This document shows positions 12,506 through 21,052 of a stretch of DNA of 36,296 bases, one piece after another. The DNA is from a virus: IMG/VR virus record IMGVR_UViG_3300009684_000081, positions 1-36,296 of that record. One strand, 5' to 3'. The position numbers and the translations under genes were made by a program. Under the pieces are notes generated by a model. That model saw only the letters and a list, made by a program, of their open reading frames with translations. It had not been told where the DNA came from and did not search any database. Positions within the stretch are counted from its first letter, which is position 1. Every line of letters starts with the position of its first letter.

Positions 12506-13801
12506 ATGCCAATTTTTAATCTCACCGACATCACCTTCAAGGCACCGACTAGCGGTAGTGGTCCATTAGCATCATTAGCTGGATCAAAATATGATTTGAA
12601 TACTTACAAATATCCAATTGATTTAGGAAGCACCGATAAAGCTCATTACATGGTTATTAATATCAATGAGCAAGGAAAAACACAATTTGCAGGAACCCCA
12701 TCAGGTGATTTGCCTACAGTAATTCAAAATTACAGAAATACAGGCGTTAGCGCACAGGGATTAGGCCTAGTTAATAATGTTTTTGGAGCAGCACAAGCGG
12801 TAGGAGGATCAGCTGCTGATGTAGCTGCACAAGCAAAAGCATCAAAAGTAGGAGTAGCATTAGCTGGACCATTAAACACAGCAGCTCAAGCTGCTGGTGC
12901 GGTTGGAAATGCTCTTTCAAATGCTTTTCCTGGTATTTCTAATTATGTTGGCGGCGTTAATGAAGGATTAAATGCTGAATTTTCATCCGGCGCAAATAAT
13001 ATTTTAAATGGATTTACAAGAACTATTAGGAGAATAACCGATACTGTTTGTTTGTATATGCCAGACACGTTAGCATTTACCTATGAACAAAATTATGATA
13101 CCCCTAGTATAGCAAAAGGACTAGCAGGTGTTGCAGCTGTAGGAGCTTCAGCAGTAGATTCTGTTATGAAAACAAATGCTGCTGATGCAGGTAAAGCTGC
13201 GGGTCAAAACCTTTCACCATTTATAGTGGCTGGTGCAACAGCAGGTGCTGGATCTACTGGTAAAATACTTTTTGCAGCAGCAACAGGATTAGCTCAAAAT
13301 CCAATGTTGGAATTAATTTATTCATCTCCGGCTTTTCGCTCATTTCAATTTGACTTTATGATGTATCCTAGGTCTGAAAAAGAAGCTCTTGAAATTCAAA
13401 ATATTATTGATAGGTTACGATTTCACCAAGCACCTGAAGTATTAAAATCAGGTATGGGTTTCTTTTTAGTGCCACCATCCGAATTTGATATTAGGTTTAT
13501 GTATAATGGCAAAGAGAATCCAAATATACCTAAAATATCAACTTGCGTTTTAAAAAACATATTTACAGATTATGGCCAAGGCGGTGCATCTTTTTATGAG
13601 GTTCCTGGAGAATCTGCTACAAAAGGAAGAACAGGTATGCCAGTTGGTATTCGTTTAACCTTATCTTTCCAAGAAACCGAAATTATGACAAAAACAAGTT
13701 ACAATTCTGCAGCTTCTGAAATATTTCAAGATACTGGAGCCGGAACAACAACTAATAGTTTTGGTCAAGCAATCAATAATAATTTTGCTCTAGGAACTTA
13801 A
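12506..13801 (+). CDS. 48: gp48 baseplate tail-tube cap
   Basis: The 431-residue protein matches the gp48 family of T4-like phages. It has DTVCLYMPDTLAFTYEQNYDTP (about 176-197), the signature LIYSSPAFRSFQFDFMMYPRSEKEALEIQNIIDRLRFHQAPE (about 271-312), VPPSEFDIRFMYNGKENPNIPKISTCVLKNIFTDYGQG and a C-terminal GMPVGIRLTLSFQETEIMT. gp48 caps the hub and, with gp54, starts tube growth. It is longer than T4 gp48 (about 364 aa) because of two Ala/Gly-rich low-complexity stretches (about 88-150 and 200-262), which may be flexible or membrane-active. It is separated from gp54 by strand, unlike in T4. AGGA lies six bases before the ATG. Confidence 0.9.
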   Translation: MPIFNLTDITFKAPTSGSGPLASLAGSKYDLNTYKYPIDLGSTDKAHYMVININEQGKTQFAGTPSGDLPTVIQNYRNTGVSAQGLGLVNNVFGAAQAVGGSAADVAAQAKASKVGVALAGPLNTAAQAAGAVGNALSNAFPGISNYVGGVNEGLNAEFSSGANNILNGFTRTIRRITDTVCLYMPDTLAFTYEQNYDTPSIAKGLAGVAAVGASAVDSVMKTNAADAGKAAGQNLSPFIVAGATAGAGSTGKILFAAATGLAQNPMLELIYSSPAFRSFQFDFMMYPRSEKEALEIQNIIDRLRFHQAPEVLKSGMGFFLVPPSEFDIRFMYNGKENPNIPKISTCVLKNIFTDYGQGGASFYEVPGESATKGRTGMPVGIRLTLSFQETEIMTKTSYNSAASEIFQDTGAGTTTNSFGQAINNNFALGT

Positions 13802-13805
13802 TTAA

Positions 13806-14444
13806 ATGTCAAAATATTTTAATTACTTTCCAAAAACAATCTATACTTCAAATGATTCTGGTTCAGTTGATTTGGTTACCAATATCACATCTCGTTTTGG
13901 ATTTGGCCAATCATTTAAGGATAACACTTCAGTTTATTACAAATACGATGTAAAAGATAGTGATACACCAGAAATTATTGCTGCTAAAATATATGGTTCA
14001 GCAGAAAAACATTGGGTTATATTGTCGTTAAACAACATTATGGATCCTCAATTTGATTGGCCATTACAATATGACACTTTGATTAAATTTATTGATGCTA
14101 AATACACAGCCAATGCAGCAGTTAATCAAACTGGAATAGATTGGGCTAGATTAAACACACATTCATATTATAAAATTGAAACAAGAACAACTGATTTAAC
14201 AGGTGCATTTTTACAAACAAAAATAGAACTTGATGCTAACACCTATGCAAATGTGCAATCAACAATAACTAATGTTACTTTAGGTGATGGAAATGCAATC
14301 ACTATAACTACCAGTAAAGAACCTAAATCTTATTATGATTATGAGATTGAAGAAAATGAAAAGAAAAGAACTATTAATATTTTGAAACCAGAATTTGTAA
14401 CTTTCATTGAAAATGACCTTAAAAAAGTTTTTAATTTTATTTAA
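13806..14444 (+). CDS. 53: gp53 baseplate wedge protein
   Basis: The 212-residue protein matches the gp53 wedge family: MSKYFNYFPKTIYT at the start, DLVTNITSRFGF, then YYKYDVKDSDTPEIIAAKIYGSAEKHWVILSLNNIMDPQFDWPL (about 43-86), which carries the LysM-like fold region conserved in T4 gp53. The last part (YYDYEIEENEKKRTINILKPEFVTFIENDLKKVF) is the usual C-terminal strand and helix. T4 gp53 is 196 aa and joins six wedges around the hub. Gene order gp48-gp53-gp27-gp5 keeps partner genes together. It follows gp48 by four bases. Confidence 0.92.
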   Translation: MSKYFNYFPKTIYTSNDSGSVDLVTNITSRFGFGQSFKDNTSVYYKYDVKDSDTPEIIAAKIYGSAEKHWVILSLNNIMDPQFDWPLQYDTLIKFIDAKYTANAAVNQTGIDWARLNTHSYYKIETRTTDLTGAFLQTKIELDANTYANVQSTITNVTLGDGNAITITTSKEPKSYYDYEIEENEKKRTINILKPEFVTFIENDLKKVFNFI

Positions 14445-14446
14445 TA

Positions 14447-15775
14447 ATGATTGAAATATCGCAATCAACACAATTTAAGATACGCCAGCTAGAAATTGTA
14501 TCCAAAGTAGGAACAATTGATGTTAGTGGAATATTTGATGAATTGAACATTTATGATAGCATAATGATGCCGTGTATGTCTGGCAATATTATTATTCGTG
14601 ATGCTCTTGGATTGTCTAGCCGGTTGTATTTTGATGGTAGCGAATACCTCAATATTAATATTGGAAAAGAAAATGAAGAAGATGTCACCTCTTTCAAAAA
14701 AACATTTAGAATATACCGACAATCGGATAGAAAGAATATAAATCAAACATCTGAAATGTATGTTCTTCATTTTGTTTCTGAAGAATTAATTTATTCAAAG
14801 CAACAAAAAATTATACAGACATATACTGGAAACCACCATGAAGCTGCTGTATCAATACTAAAAGATTATTTGAAGGTTAAACAGGTGGTTGGTAAAATTG
14901 GAATTATTGAACCATCTAAAGGTATTCATACTTATAATTTTCCAAATATGTCGCCATTTGAAGCATTAAATTGGTTGGCTCAACGAGCTATTAGTAATGA
15001 AGGATTATCCAATTTTATATTCTTTCAAAATAAATTAGGATATAATTTTGTTTCATTATCTAAACTAATAACTCAAAATGTTTTATTTGATGTTAATTTT
15101 AATCCTAAAAATTTAACTCCATCTTTGGCACAAGAACTTATTGGTGCTCGTGATGTTAGGATTGGTGAACAACATAATTTGATTGATAATATTCAAAATG
15201 GAGTTTATGCTGGAACATTTATTGGTTTTGATCCATTGACAAGAAAAATTACAACAAATAAAATTGATTTTCAAAATATATATAAAAAAAGTAAACACGC
15301 CAATAAAAATCCAAATATTACAGCAGCTAGAAATAGAGATGGGTTGGATGGTAGTCAAATGTATAATTCTAAAATTAGTCTTTATCCGTTTCAATCAACA
15401 CGCATAGATAGTTCATATACAAAATCAAATGATAATATTACAGCAACAATTATTGATGATACGCATAATTATATTTTTCAAAGACGAGCTATATTTAAAA
15501 ATTTAATGCAAAGAAAGGTTCAAATGGTGTTACCTGGAAATTTTACAATAACTTCAGGCCTCAACTTAAATTTAATGATGCCATCTAGAGCTATATCCGA
15601 TGATAATTCAAATCCATATGATATATCTTTATCTGGAAAATATTTAATTATTGGTGCACGACACATAATTAAGTATGATAAACACGAAACGGTTGTTGAA
15701 GTTGCTACAGATTCTTCAGATAGACCACTTATTGATTCAAGTAACCAAGATACAATTCAGGCTGAGTTAGAATAA
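14447..15775 (+). CDS. 27: gp27 baseplate hub protein
   Basis: The 442-residue protein resembles the gp27 hub family. The N-terminal tube-like domain has QLEIVSKVGTIDVSGIFDELNIYDSIMMPCMSGNIIIRDALGLSSRL (about 14-60). A middle region NMSPFEALNWLAQRAISNEG (about 167-186) corresponds to the gpD/VgrG-like hub domain, and the C-terminal region contains GKYLIIGARHIIKYDKHETVVEV, typical of late hub control proteins. T4 gp27 (391 aa) forms a trimeric torus that holds gp5 and matches the six-fold tube. The gp5 OB-fold gene starts in an ATG overlapping its stop, in keeping with the gp27-gp5 complex. Confidence 0.85.
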   Translation: MIEISQSTQFKIRQLEIVSKVGTIDVSGIFDELNIYDSIMMPCMSGNIIIRDALGLSSRLYFDGSEYLNINIGKENEEDVTSFKKTFRIYRQSDRKNINQTSEMYVLHFVSEELIYSKQQKIIQTYTGNHHEAAVSILKDYLKVKQVVGKIGIIEPSKGIHTYNFPNMSPFEALNWLAQRAISNEGLSNFIFFQNKLGYNFVSLSKLITQNVLFDVNFNPKNLTPSLAQELIGARDVRIGEQHNLIDNIQNGVYAGTFIGFDPLTRKITTNKIDFQNIYKKSKHANKNPNITAARNRDGLDGSQMYNSKISLYPFQSTRIDSSYTKSNDNITATIIDDTHNYIFQRRAIFKNLMQRKVQMVLPGNFTITSGLNLNLMMPSRAISDDNSNPYDISLSGKYLIIGARHIIKYDKHETVVEVATDSSDRPLIDSSNQDTIQAELE

Positions 15776-16077
15776 TGGTTAATAAAAACTTTGCTGGTAA
15801 AAATGGATTCATTTGGTGGGTCGGTGTGATTGAAAACCGAGTTGATCCAATGGCGGTTGGTAGATGTCAAGTAAGGATTTTTGGTTGGCACCCGCAAGAA
15901 AAGAATTTATTACCAACAGATAAATTACCATGGGCTCAAGCAATGTATTCACTTAATAGCTCAAGGTCAATTACAACCGGACCTAGAGTTGGAGATTGGA
16001 TCGTTGGATTTTTTATGGATGGTGAATTAGGACAAATGCCCGTGATGATGGGTGTATTAGCTGGATTAAAGGTTTAA
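15775..16077 (+). CDS. 5: gp5-type OB-fold hub domain as a stand-alone protein
   Basis: The 100-residue protein corresponds to the N-terminal OB-fold of T4 gp5/VgrG: FIWWVGVIENRVDPMAVGRCQVRIFGWHP (12-40), LPWAQAMYSL and GPRVGDWIVGFFMDGELGQMPVMMGVLAG (about 66-97). It has no lysozyme domain and no beta-helix, both of which T4 gp5 (575 aa) carries on the same chain. Those parts are encoded elsewhere here: the beta-helix by the gene at 16873 and a lysozyme domain on the tape-measure-like protein. It should sit on the gp27 ring and support the spike. Confidence 0.88.
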   Translation: MVNKNFAGKNGFIWWVGVIENRVDPMAVGRCQVRIFGWHPQEKNLLPTDKLPWAQAMYSLNSSRSITTGPRVGDWIVGFFMDGELGQMPVMMGVLAGLKV

Positions 16078-16086
16078 GGAGAAAAT

Positions 16087-16869
16087 ATGCCAGTAAATGT
16101 AGAACAAAATAAACCTGTGTTGGCCCAAACACTTAATCAAAATAATATTATTGTTGAAACTACTCCACCAACAAACATATATCAAACAAAGGCAGATGAA
16201 CCATCTCAAACTTCATTAGAAGGTATGGGTGATATTAAAAACAGCAGCATAGCTGTGTCTAATAATAACAAAGTTCATATCTGTGATACAACACTTTATA
16301 TTAGACAAAAAATTAATCTTGGTAAAATAGCCAAAACAGTTATTACTGCTATTAGAGATGCTATTAAAGAGATAATGCTATTTTTAGGTATCACTCCTGG
16401 TTCTAATGCTTTGGTGGAAGACTTGAAGGCTTTATCTCGTTATATTAGAGATAAAATAAAAATACTTAAAGAAATTAATACAGCTATTGATACTTTTATT
16501 ATTCTTGTTCGTGAAATTAAAGCCGTGATTGAATATATTTTGAATTTACCTGCAAGATTGATTTCTTATTTTCTTGGTTGCTTAAAAGAAGCTTATGCTG
16601 AATTAGCTAGACAATTTGCAGATGTTATATCACAAGCTTCTAGTGCCGCTAATGATGCTACTGGCGGTATAATTGATGCTACAAAAGATGTAATAAAAGC
16701 AACAGGCGAATTGATAACAAATGCTGCAGCAACTGCAGCAAAAGCAGCAACTGCTGTTCCAACTGGATTAACATCAAATAGCACAGCAGCAGAAAAAGCC
16801 AAAGCAGAACAATTTGTAACAAGTGCTTATTCTGATTACAAACCTGTAACTGATTTTAAGACAGCATAA
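16087..16869 (+). CDS. Unknown helical hub-region protein
   Basis: I do not recognise this 260-residue protein. The first 70 residues are polar with a short NNNKVHICDTTLYIR strand region. The centre (about 78-185) is strongly helical with regular hydrophobic spacing (KIAKTVITAIRDAIKEIMLFL, IKILKEINTAIDTFIILV, IKAVIEYILNLPARLISYFL), suggesting coiled coils or membrane-interacting helices. The end is Ala/Thr-rich and disordered. It lies between the OB-fold and spike beta-helix genes, the place that the lysozyme domain and linkers occupy in T4 gp5, so it may be a hub or spike accessory. AGGAG precedes the ATG. Confidence 0.7.
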   Translation: MPVNVEQNKPVLAQTLNQNNIIVETTPPTNIYQTKADEPSQTSLEGMGDIKNSSIAVSNNNKVHICDTTLYIRQKINLGKIAKTVITAIRDAIKEIMLFLGITPGSNALVEDLKALSRYIRDKIKILKEINTAIDTFIILVREIKAVIEYILNLPARLISYFLGCLKEAYAELARQFADVISQASSAANDATGGIIDATKDVIKATGELITNAAATAAKAATAVPTGLTSNSTAAEKAKAEQFVTSAYSDYKPVTDFKTA

Positions 16870-16872
16870 ATT

Positions 16873-17739
16873 ATGGCAGATATTCCAAAAGGACCAGCAA
16901 AATATGAATGGACTGAACCAGATTCAGCTCATAATGCTAAGTATCCATATAATAATGTAATGCAAACTGAGAGTGGTCATCTTCAAGAGTTTGATGATAC
17001 ACCTGGCGCAGAAAGAATTAGAACACAACACAAAGCTGGAACATATACTGAAATACGGCCAGATGGCACAGAGGTGCATAAGATTGTTGGCGAAGGTTTT
17101 GATATTACAGTAAGTAACAAAAAAGTTTCTATTGGTGGATTTTGCACAGTCACTATTGCTGGTGATTCTGTTTTAGAAGTAAAAGGAAGTGTTTTTCAGC
17201 GTGTTAAAGGTGATTATAATTTAGTAGTTGAAGGTGATTACAACCAAACAGTTATTGGTGAAACAAAAATATTAACTGGTAAAGATATGGATATTGGTAC
17301 AGTCAATCCTAGTTCTGGCCAAGTTACACTCTTAGCTGGAGAATCATTTTCTATTAACAGCGATTTAGTTGTTTACGGTGGAATTTCTGGTGACTCTGTT
17401 CATTCAAAAGGAGCAGTAAGTGCTGGTACAGGTATTCATGCTGGTCTTCCAGGCTCAGCTAATCCTGTTGCAGGTATCACAACACTTGGTGGTATTAATG
17501 CTGGATTTCCTCCACCACAAGCTACAGTTCCTGGTGTAATTCGTGCTTCAGTATTAGTTACAGCACCAGCAGTTGTTGGTTCTGTAATTACTTACGGTGG
17601 TGTTTTGATGGATCCAATGGGTGGTACTCCATTAATTCGTATTTTTTATGATAATCACACTCACCTTGTTCCTGGAATTCAAACAGGAACATCGGTAGCA
17701 ACTTCAGTCTTGCCTGTAGCACAATTACCTTTACCTTAA
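16873..17739 (+). CDS. Central spike beta-helix protein (gp5 C-terminal-like)
   Basis: The 288-residue protein contains the short-repeat triple-stranded beta-helix pattern of spike proteins: RIRTQHKAGTYTEIRPDGTEVHKIVGEGFDI (about 50-80), then VSIGGFCTVTIAGDSVLEVKGSVFQRVKGDYNLVVEGDYNQTVIGETKI in 8-residue-like steps. A Gly/Ala-rich middle follows. The C-terminus carries NHTHLVPG with His262 and His264, an HxH motif of the kind that binds iron at the tip of spikes such as P2 gpV. It would form the membrane-piercing needle below the gp27/OB-fold hub. T4 carries this part on gp5. The start lies three bases after the upstream stop. Confidence 0.83.
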   Translation: MADIPKGPAKYEWTEPDSAHNAKYPYNNVMQTESGHLQEFDDTPGAERIRTQHKAGTYTEIRPDGTEVHKIVGEGFDITVSNKKVSIGGFCTVTIAGDSVLEVKGSVFQRVKGDYNLVVEGDYNQTVIGETKILTGKDMDIGTVNPSSGQVTLLAGESFSINSDLVVYGGISGDSVHSKGAVSAGTGIHAGLPGSANPVAGITTLGGINAGFPPPQATVPGVIRASVLVTAPAVVGSVITYGGVLMDPMGGTPLIRIFYDNHTHLVPGIQTGTSVATSVLPVAQLPLP

Positions 17740-17751
17740 TGGATTATTATT

Positions 17752-18588
17752 ATGACAGTTTATGATAGATTAGGATACAATTTTCCAACAGCACAATTTG
17801 GTAGTGCATCAACTTTATCTGATGGTGCTAAGAACACACTAGGTGTTATAGCTAATAATACGCCAACTATTCCAACTTGGCAAAAAACTGACTTAGCTGC
17901 TGGCCCAATTACTAGAACAAACTATTTTTATAATCGAGCCGCAACATATTGTGATACCATTAAAACAAGTGCTGATAGCATTAAAGAAAGTGCAAATTTA
18001 GCTGGTAACGCTAGTTTAGTGGCTTCAGCGGCTGCTCTTTCTACTTCAGTTAGTGCATTTAAGTCACACACTAATAATATATCTGGAGTATCTATTGTAA
18101 CAAGTGCAAATACTCCATCTTATGATTCTGCTTCTGCTATTGGCCAACAATCAATGATGACATTAACTAGAACTGATGGCCAGCAAACGGACACAACACC
18201 AATTCTTGGTTCATTTACAAGCCTGTTTATTCAAGATACACTATCTTCTAATGCTGGTGTGCTATCTGGTCAATCAACTGGATTTGCATCCAGTATAACA
18301 GTTATTTCAGGAGTTGATGGTAATGGTGATCCAACAACCACATTTACAACCAGCTATAGCGGAGCACAAATGAGTGATATCCAAAGTTATGTGATTAGCA
18401 CAACTTCGGTACTGGATACTAGACGAACACACGACTTTACATTTTATAATAATTCAGTTCAAGTAGCCAAAGATAATGGATTTTTATCACAGTTTACTAG
18501 TATGGGTGGAACAAACACATACCTTGTAAATAATGTGTGTGGAACAGATAGCTTAAAAGCTAAATTAGCTTCAGCGAATACCGCATAA
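17752..18588 (+). CDS. Conserved structural protein of unknown role
   Basis: The 278-residue protein (MTVYDRLGYNFPTAQF at the start) is Ser/Thr/Asn/Ala-rich with helical Ala/Ser stretches (about 75-105) followed by beta-rich sequence and a C-terminal region ending VNNVCGTDSLKAKLASANTA. I associate proteins of this type and position, just before gp25, with T4-like cyanophage virions, but I know no assigned function. It is likely a baseplate or hub component given its neighbours. No catalytic motif is visible. Confidence 0.7.
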   Translation: MTVYDRLGYNFPTAQFGSASTLSDGAKNTLGVIANNTPTIPTWQKTDLAAGPITRTNYFYNRAATYCDTIKTSADSIKESANLAGNASLVASAAALSTSVSAFKSHTNNISGVSIVTSANTPSYDSASAIGQQSMMTLTRTDGQQTDTTPILGSFTSLFIQDTLSSNAGVLSGQSTGFASSITVISGVDGNGDPTTTFTTSYSGAQMSDIQSYVISTTSVLDTRRTHDFTFYNNSVQVAKDNGFLSQFTSMGGTNTYLVNNVCGTDSLKAKLASANTA

Positions 18589-18591
18589 ATA
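18584..18591 (+). promoter_or_regulatory. Late-promoter-like octamer CATAAATA before gp25
   Basis: CATAAATA overlaps the preceding stop codon and ends four bases before the gp25 ATG, which would give a leaderless message. It may be a chance match. Confidence 0.35.
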
Positions 18592-18595
18592 AGAA

Positions 18596-19000
18596 ATGGC
18601 AACCATAACAACAAACATAGTTCGTGAATTTAGTGATTTGGACCTGAATTTTACTATTCATCCAATCAGAAAAGACATCAACAGAGTTACTGGTGATATG
18701 GCTGTGATAGCCTCCATTAGAAACCTAGTCCTCACAAATCATTATGAGCGACCATTCCAACCAGATGTTGGAAGTAATGTTAGGCGTCTTTTGTTTGAAA
18801 ATATGGACAATCTTACTGCAGCCTCAATAGAAAGTGAGATAGCACAAACAATAAAAAACTTTGAGCCTCGAGCAAGAATATCAAGAATTACTGCATATGC
18901 TGATTTTGACAAAAATGGATTTAGTGTTCAATTAGAGTTTTTTATTGTTAATAGAACCGAACCGATTACAATTAATTTTTTCCTAGAACGGATCCGATAG
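18596..19000 (+). CDS. 25: gp25 baseplate wedge protein (GPW/gp25 family)
   Basis: The 134-residue protein is a clear gp25 (T4 132 aa): FSDLDLNFTIHPIRKDINRVTGDMAVIASIRNLVLTNHYERPFQPDVGSNVRRLLFENMD (about 12-70), with the conserved FEPRARI motif (about 95-101) followed by the QLEFFIVNRTEPITINFFLERIR end. The EPR motif is the signature of the family, which is shared with type VI secretion TssE. It lies in the inner wedge and joins the sheath to gp6. The next gene, gp6, begins at the base after the stop. Confidence 0.97.
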   Translation: MATITTNIVREFSDLDLNFTIHPIRKDINRVTGDMAVIASIRNLVLTNHYERPFQPDVGSNVRRLLFENMDNLTAASIESEIAQTIKNFEPRARISRITAYADFDKNGFSVQLEFFIVNRTEPITINFFLERIR

Positions 19001-21052
19001 ATGGCCAGCCCTCGTTTAGAAATTTCAACTCTTGATTTTGACCAAATTAAGACCAACTTAAAGAGTTACCTAAAACAACAATCCACATTTCAAGATTATG
19101 ATTTTGAAGGTGCTGGCTTGAATATTCTTATGGATTTACTTGCATATAATACACATTATAATGCATATTACCTTAACATGGTTGCTAATGAATCGTTTTT
19201 AGATACAGCACTATTAAGAGATTCTGTTGTTTCTCATGCTAAAACATTAGGATATACTCCTTATTCTGTTACTGCACCAAAATCTATAATCAATGTAACA
19301 GTTGAAACCGGTTCTACAACTCCAGAGACCGCAACTATTCCTAAGGGCTTTACATTTAGCTCTAACCTTATTGATAGTGTTTCTTATAACTTTGTAACTC
19401 TAAAAGAAGCCAAAGTAACAAAATCAAACACCGCATTTTATTTTGAAAATTTGGATATCTATGAAGGTTCGCTGGTAAGTTACAGTTTTAATTATGTTAA
19501 AAATTCAAATCCAAAATCTGTATTCATTTTGCCTGATAGCACAATTGATACTTCCACAATTACTGTTTCAGTAACACCAAATTCAGGAAATACTGCAACA
19601 CAAGTTTATAATCCAGTAACCGAAATACTTGATGTTGATTCAACTTCTCTTGTTTATTTTTTACAAGAAGGTAGAGATGGAAATTATGAGATTTATTTTG
19701 GTGATGATGTTATTGGTAAAGCACTTATTGATGGTTCTACAATCAATGTGGGTTATTTGGTTACAAACGGTACCGTTGGCAATAAGATTAATGGTTTTAG
19801 GCCAGCACTTGTAATAAGTGGATATACAGATATTACAGTTGATGTTGTTAATGTTGCTGCTGGCGGTTCAAATCGTGAATCGGTGGACTCAATTAAATAT
19901 TCTTCAGCTGCTCAATATGCCACACAAAATCGTTTGGTTACAGTTAAAGATTATGAATCATATATTAAGAGCCATTATCCAAGTGTAGATTCAATCTCTG
20001 TTTGGGGTGGTGAAGATGAAATTCCTAAAGTTTTTGGTAAGGTATATGTTGCATTAAAGCCAAAAGGAAATTATTACATCTCTGAAACAGAAAAACAAAG
20101 AATTGTTGATGAAATTATTTCTCCAAAAGCCATTGTTTCTGTTCAAACTGAAATACGGGATCCAGAATATCTTTATTTAATTTTAGAAAATGATGTTCAG
20201 TATGATCCTAAAAAAACAATCTTAACTGAGCAACAATTAAAAACAAATATTCGCCAAGCTGTTCTAAATTACAATGAAACCAACTTAAATAAATTTGGCA
20301 CCATTTATGTTTCTTCAGATGTTCAAGATGCGATTGCTAAAATTGATATGGATGCTATTATTGGTGTTAGAACCACAACTCGAGCTCAAAAAAGATTTAT
20401 AGCACAATTAAATGATTCAGTAAGTTATGTTATAAAATATAATGTTCCAATTCACCGTGGCACAATTACAAACAAGTTAACCTCAACGCAATTTACTATC
20501 TATGATACATCTGGTACAATAAGAACTGCACAATTTGAAGAAACTCCACAATCATATACAGGCGTTTCTGAAATACAAATAACGAATGCTGGCTCAAGTT
20601 ATATTACCACACCAACAGTTACGATTAGTGGTGATGGTACGGGTGCTACAGCAGAAGCTGTAATTGTTAATGGTAAAATACAAACTATCAATATCACAAA
20701 TCGTGGTACTGATTATACTCGTGCTACAGTTGCCATTACTGGCGGAAGTGGTTACGGTGCTGAAGCTGTTGCTGTAATTGATGGTAGAACAGGAACACTT
20801 AGAACAATTTATTATGATACCTTAGCTCAACGGCAGATTATTAATTCAAACGCTGGCACCATTGATTATAATAATGGTATCATAACAATTAGCAATATTA
20901 GATTTTTGACTATTGGGTCTGATGATGGTTTAATTAGGCTCACTATTGAAGCAGAAAAAGGTTATTTACAATCAACGAGAGATACTATTATTTCAATTGA
21001 TGTGGATGATCCAGCATCCATATCCTCAACACTAGAAAAAATTAGCTTATAA
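19001..21052 (+). CDS. 6: gp6 baseplate wedge protein
   Basis: The 683-residue protein (T4 gp6 660 aa) has the N-terminal gp6 region STLDFDQIKTNLKSYLKQQSTFQDYDFEGAGLNILMDLLAYNTHYNAYYLNMVANESFLDTALLRDSVVSHAKTLGYTPYS (about 5-86). The baseplate-J-like centre includes NRLVTVKDYESYIKSHYPSVDSISVWGGED (about 311-340) and the GKVYVALKPKG strand. gp6 dimers form the continuous inner ring of the wedge. From about 524 to 600 there are two copies of an inserted-looking repeat with ITNAGSSY and GDGTGATAEAVI, also found in the gp7-like, gp8 and DUF4815 proteins. Its stop overlaps the next ATG. Confidence 0.93.
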   Translation: MASPRLEISTLDFDQIKTNLKSYLKQQSTFQDYDFEGAGLNILMDLLAYNTHYNAYYLNMVANESFLDTALLRDSVVSHAKTLGYTPYSVTAPKSIINVTVETGSTTPETATIPKGFTFSSNLIDSVSYNFVTLKEAKVTKSNTAFYFENLDIYEGSLVSYSFNYVKNSNPKSVFILPDSTIDTSTITVSVTPNSGNTATQVYNPVTEILDVDSTSLVYFLQEGRDGNYEIYFGDDVIGKALIDGSTINVGYLVTNGTVGNKINGFRPALVISGYTDITVDVVNVAAGGSNRESVDSIKYSSAAQYATQNRLVTVKDYESYIKSHYPSVDSISVWGGEDEIPKVFGKVYVALKPKGNYYISETEKQRIVDEIISPKAIVSVQTEIRDPEYLYLILENDVQYDPKKTILTEQQLKTNIRQAVLNYNETNLNKFGTIYVSSDVQDAIAKIDMDAIIGVRTTTRAQKRFIAQLNDSVSYVIKYNVPIHRGTITNKLTSTQFTIYDTSGTIRTAQFEETPQSYTGVSEIQITNAGSSYITTPTVTISGDGTGATAEAVIVNGKIQTINITNRGTDYTRATVAITGGSGYGAEAVAVIDGRTGTLRTIYYDTLAQRQIINSNAGTIDYNNGIITISNIRFLTIGSDDGLIRLTIEAEKGYLQSTRDTIISIDVDDPASISSTLEKISL

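Noticed and set aside
15236-15264. TTGACA-N17-TAAAAT promoter inside gp27
   Set aside because: One mismatch in the -10, in the middle of a long late gene with no gene start nearby; plausible by chance in AT-rich DNA.
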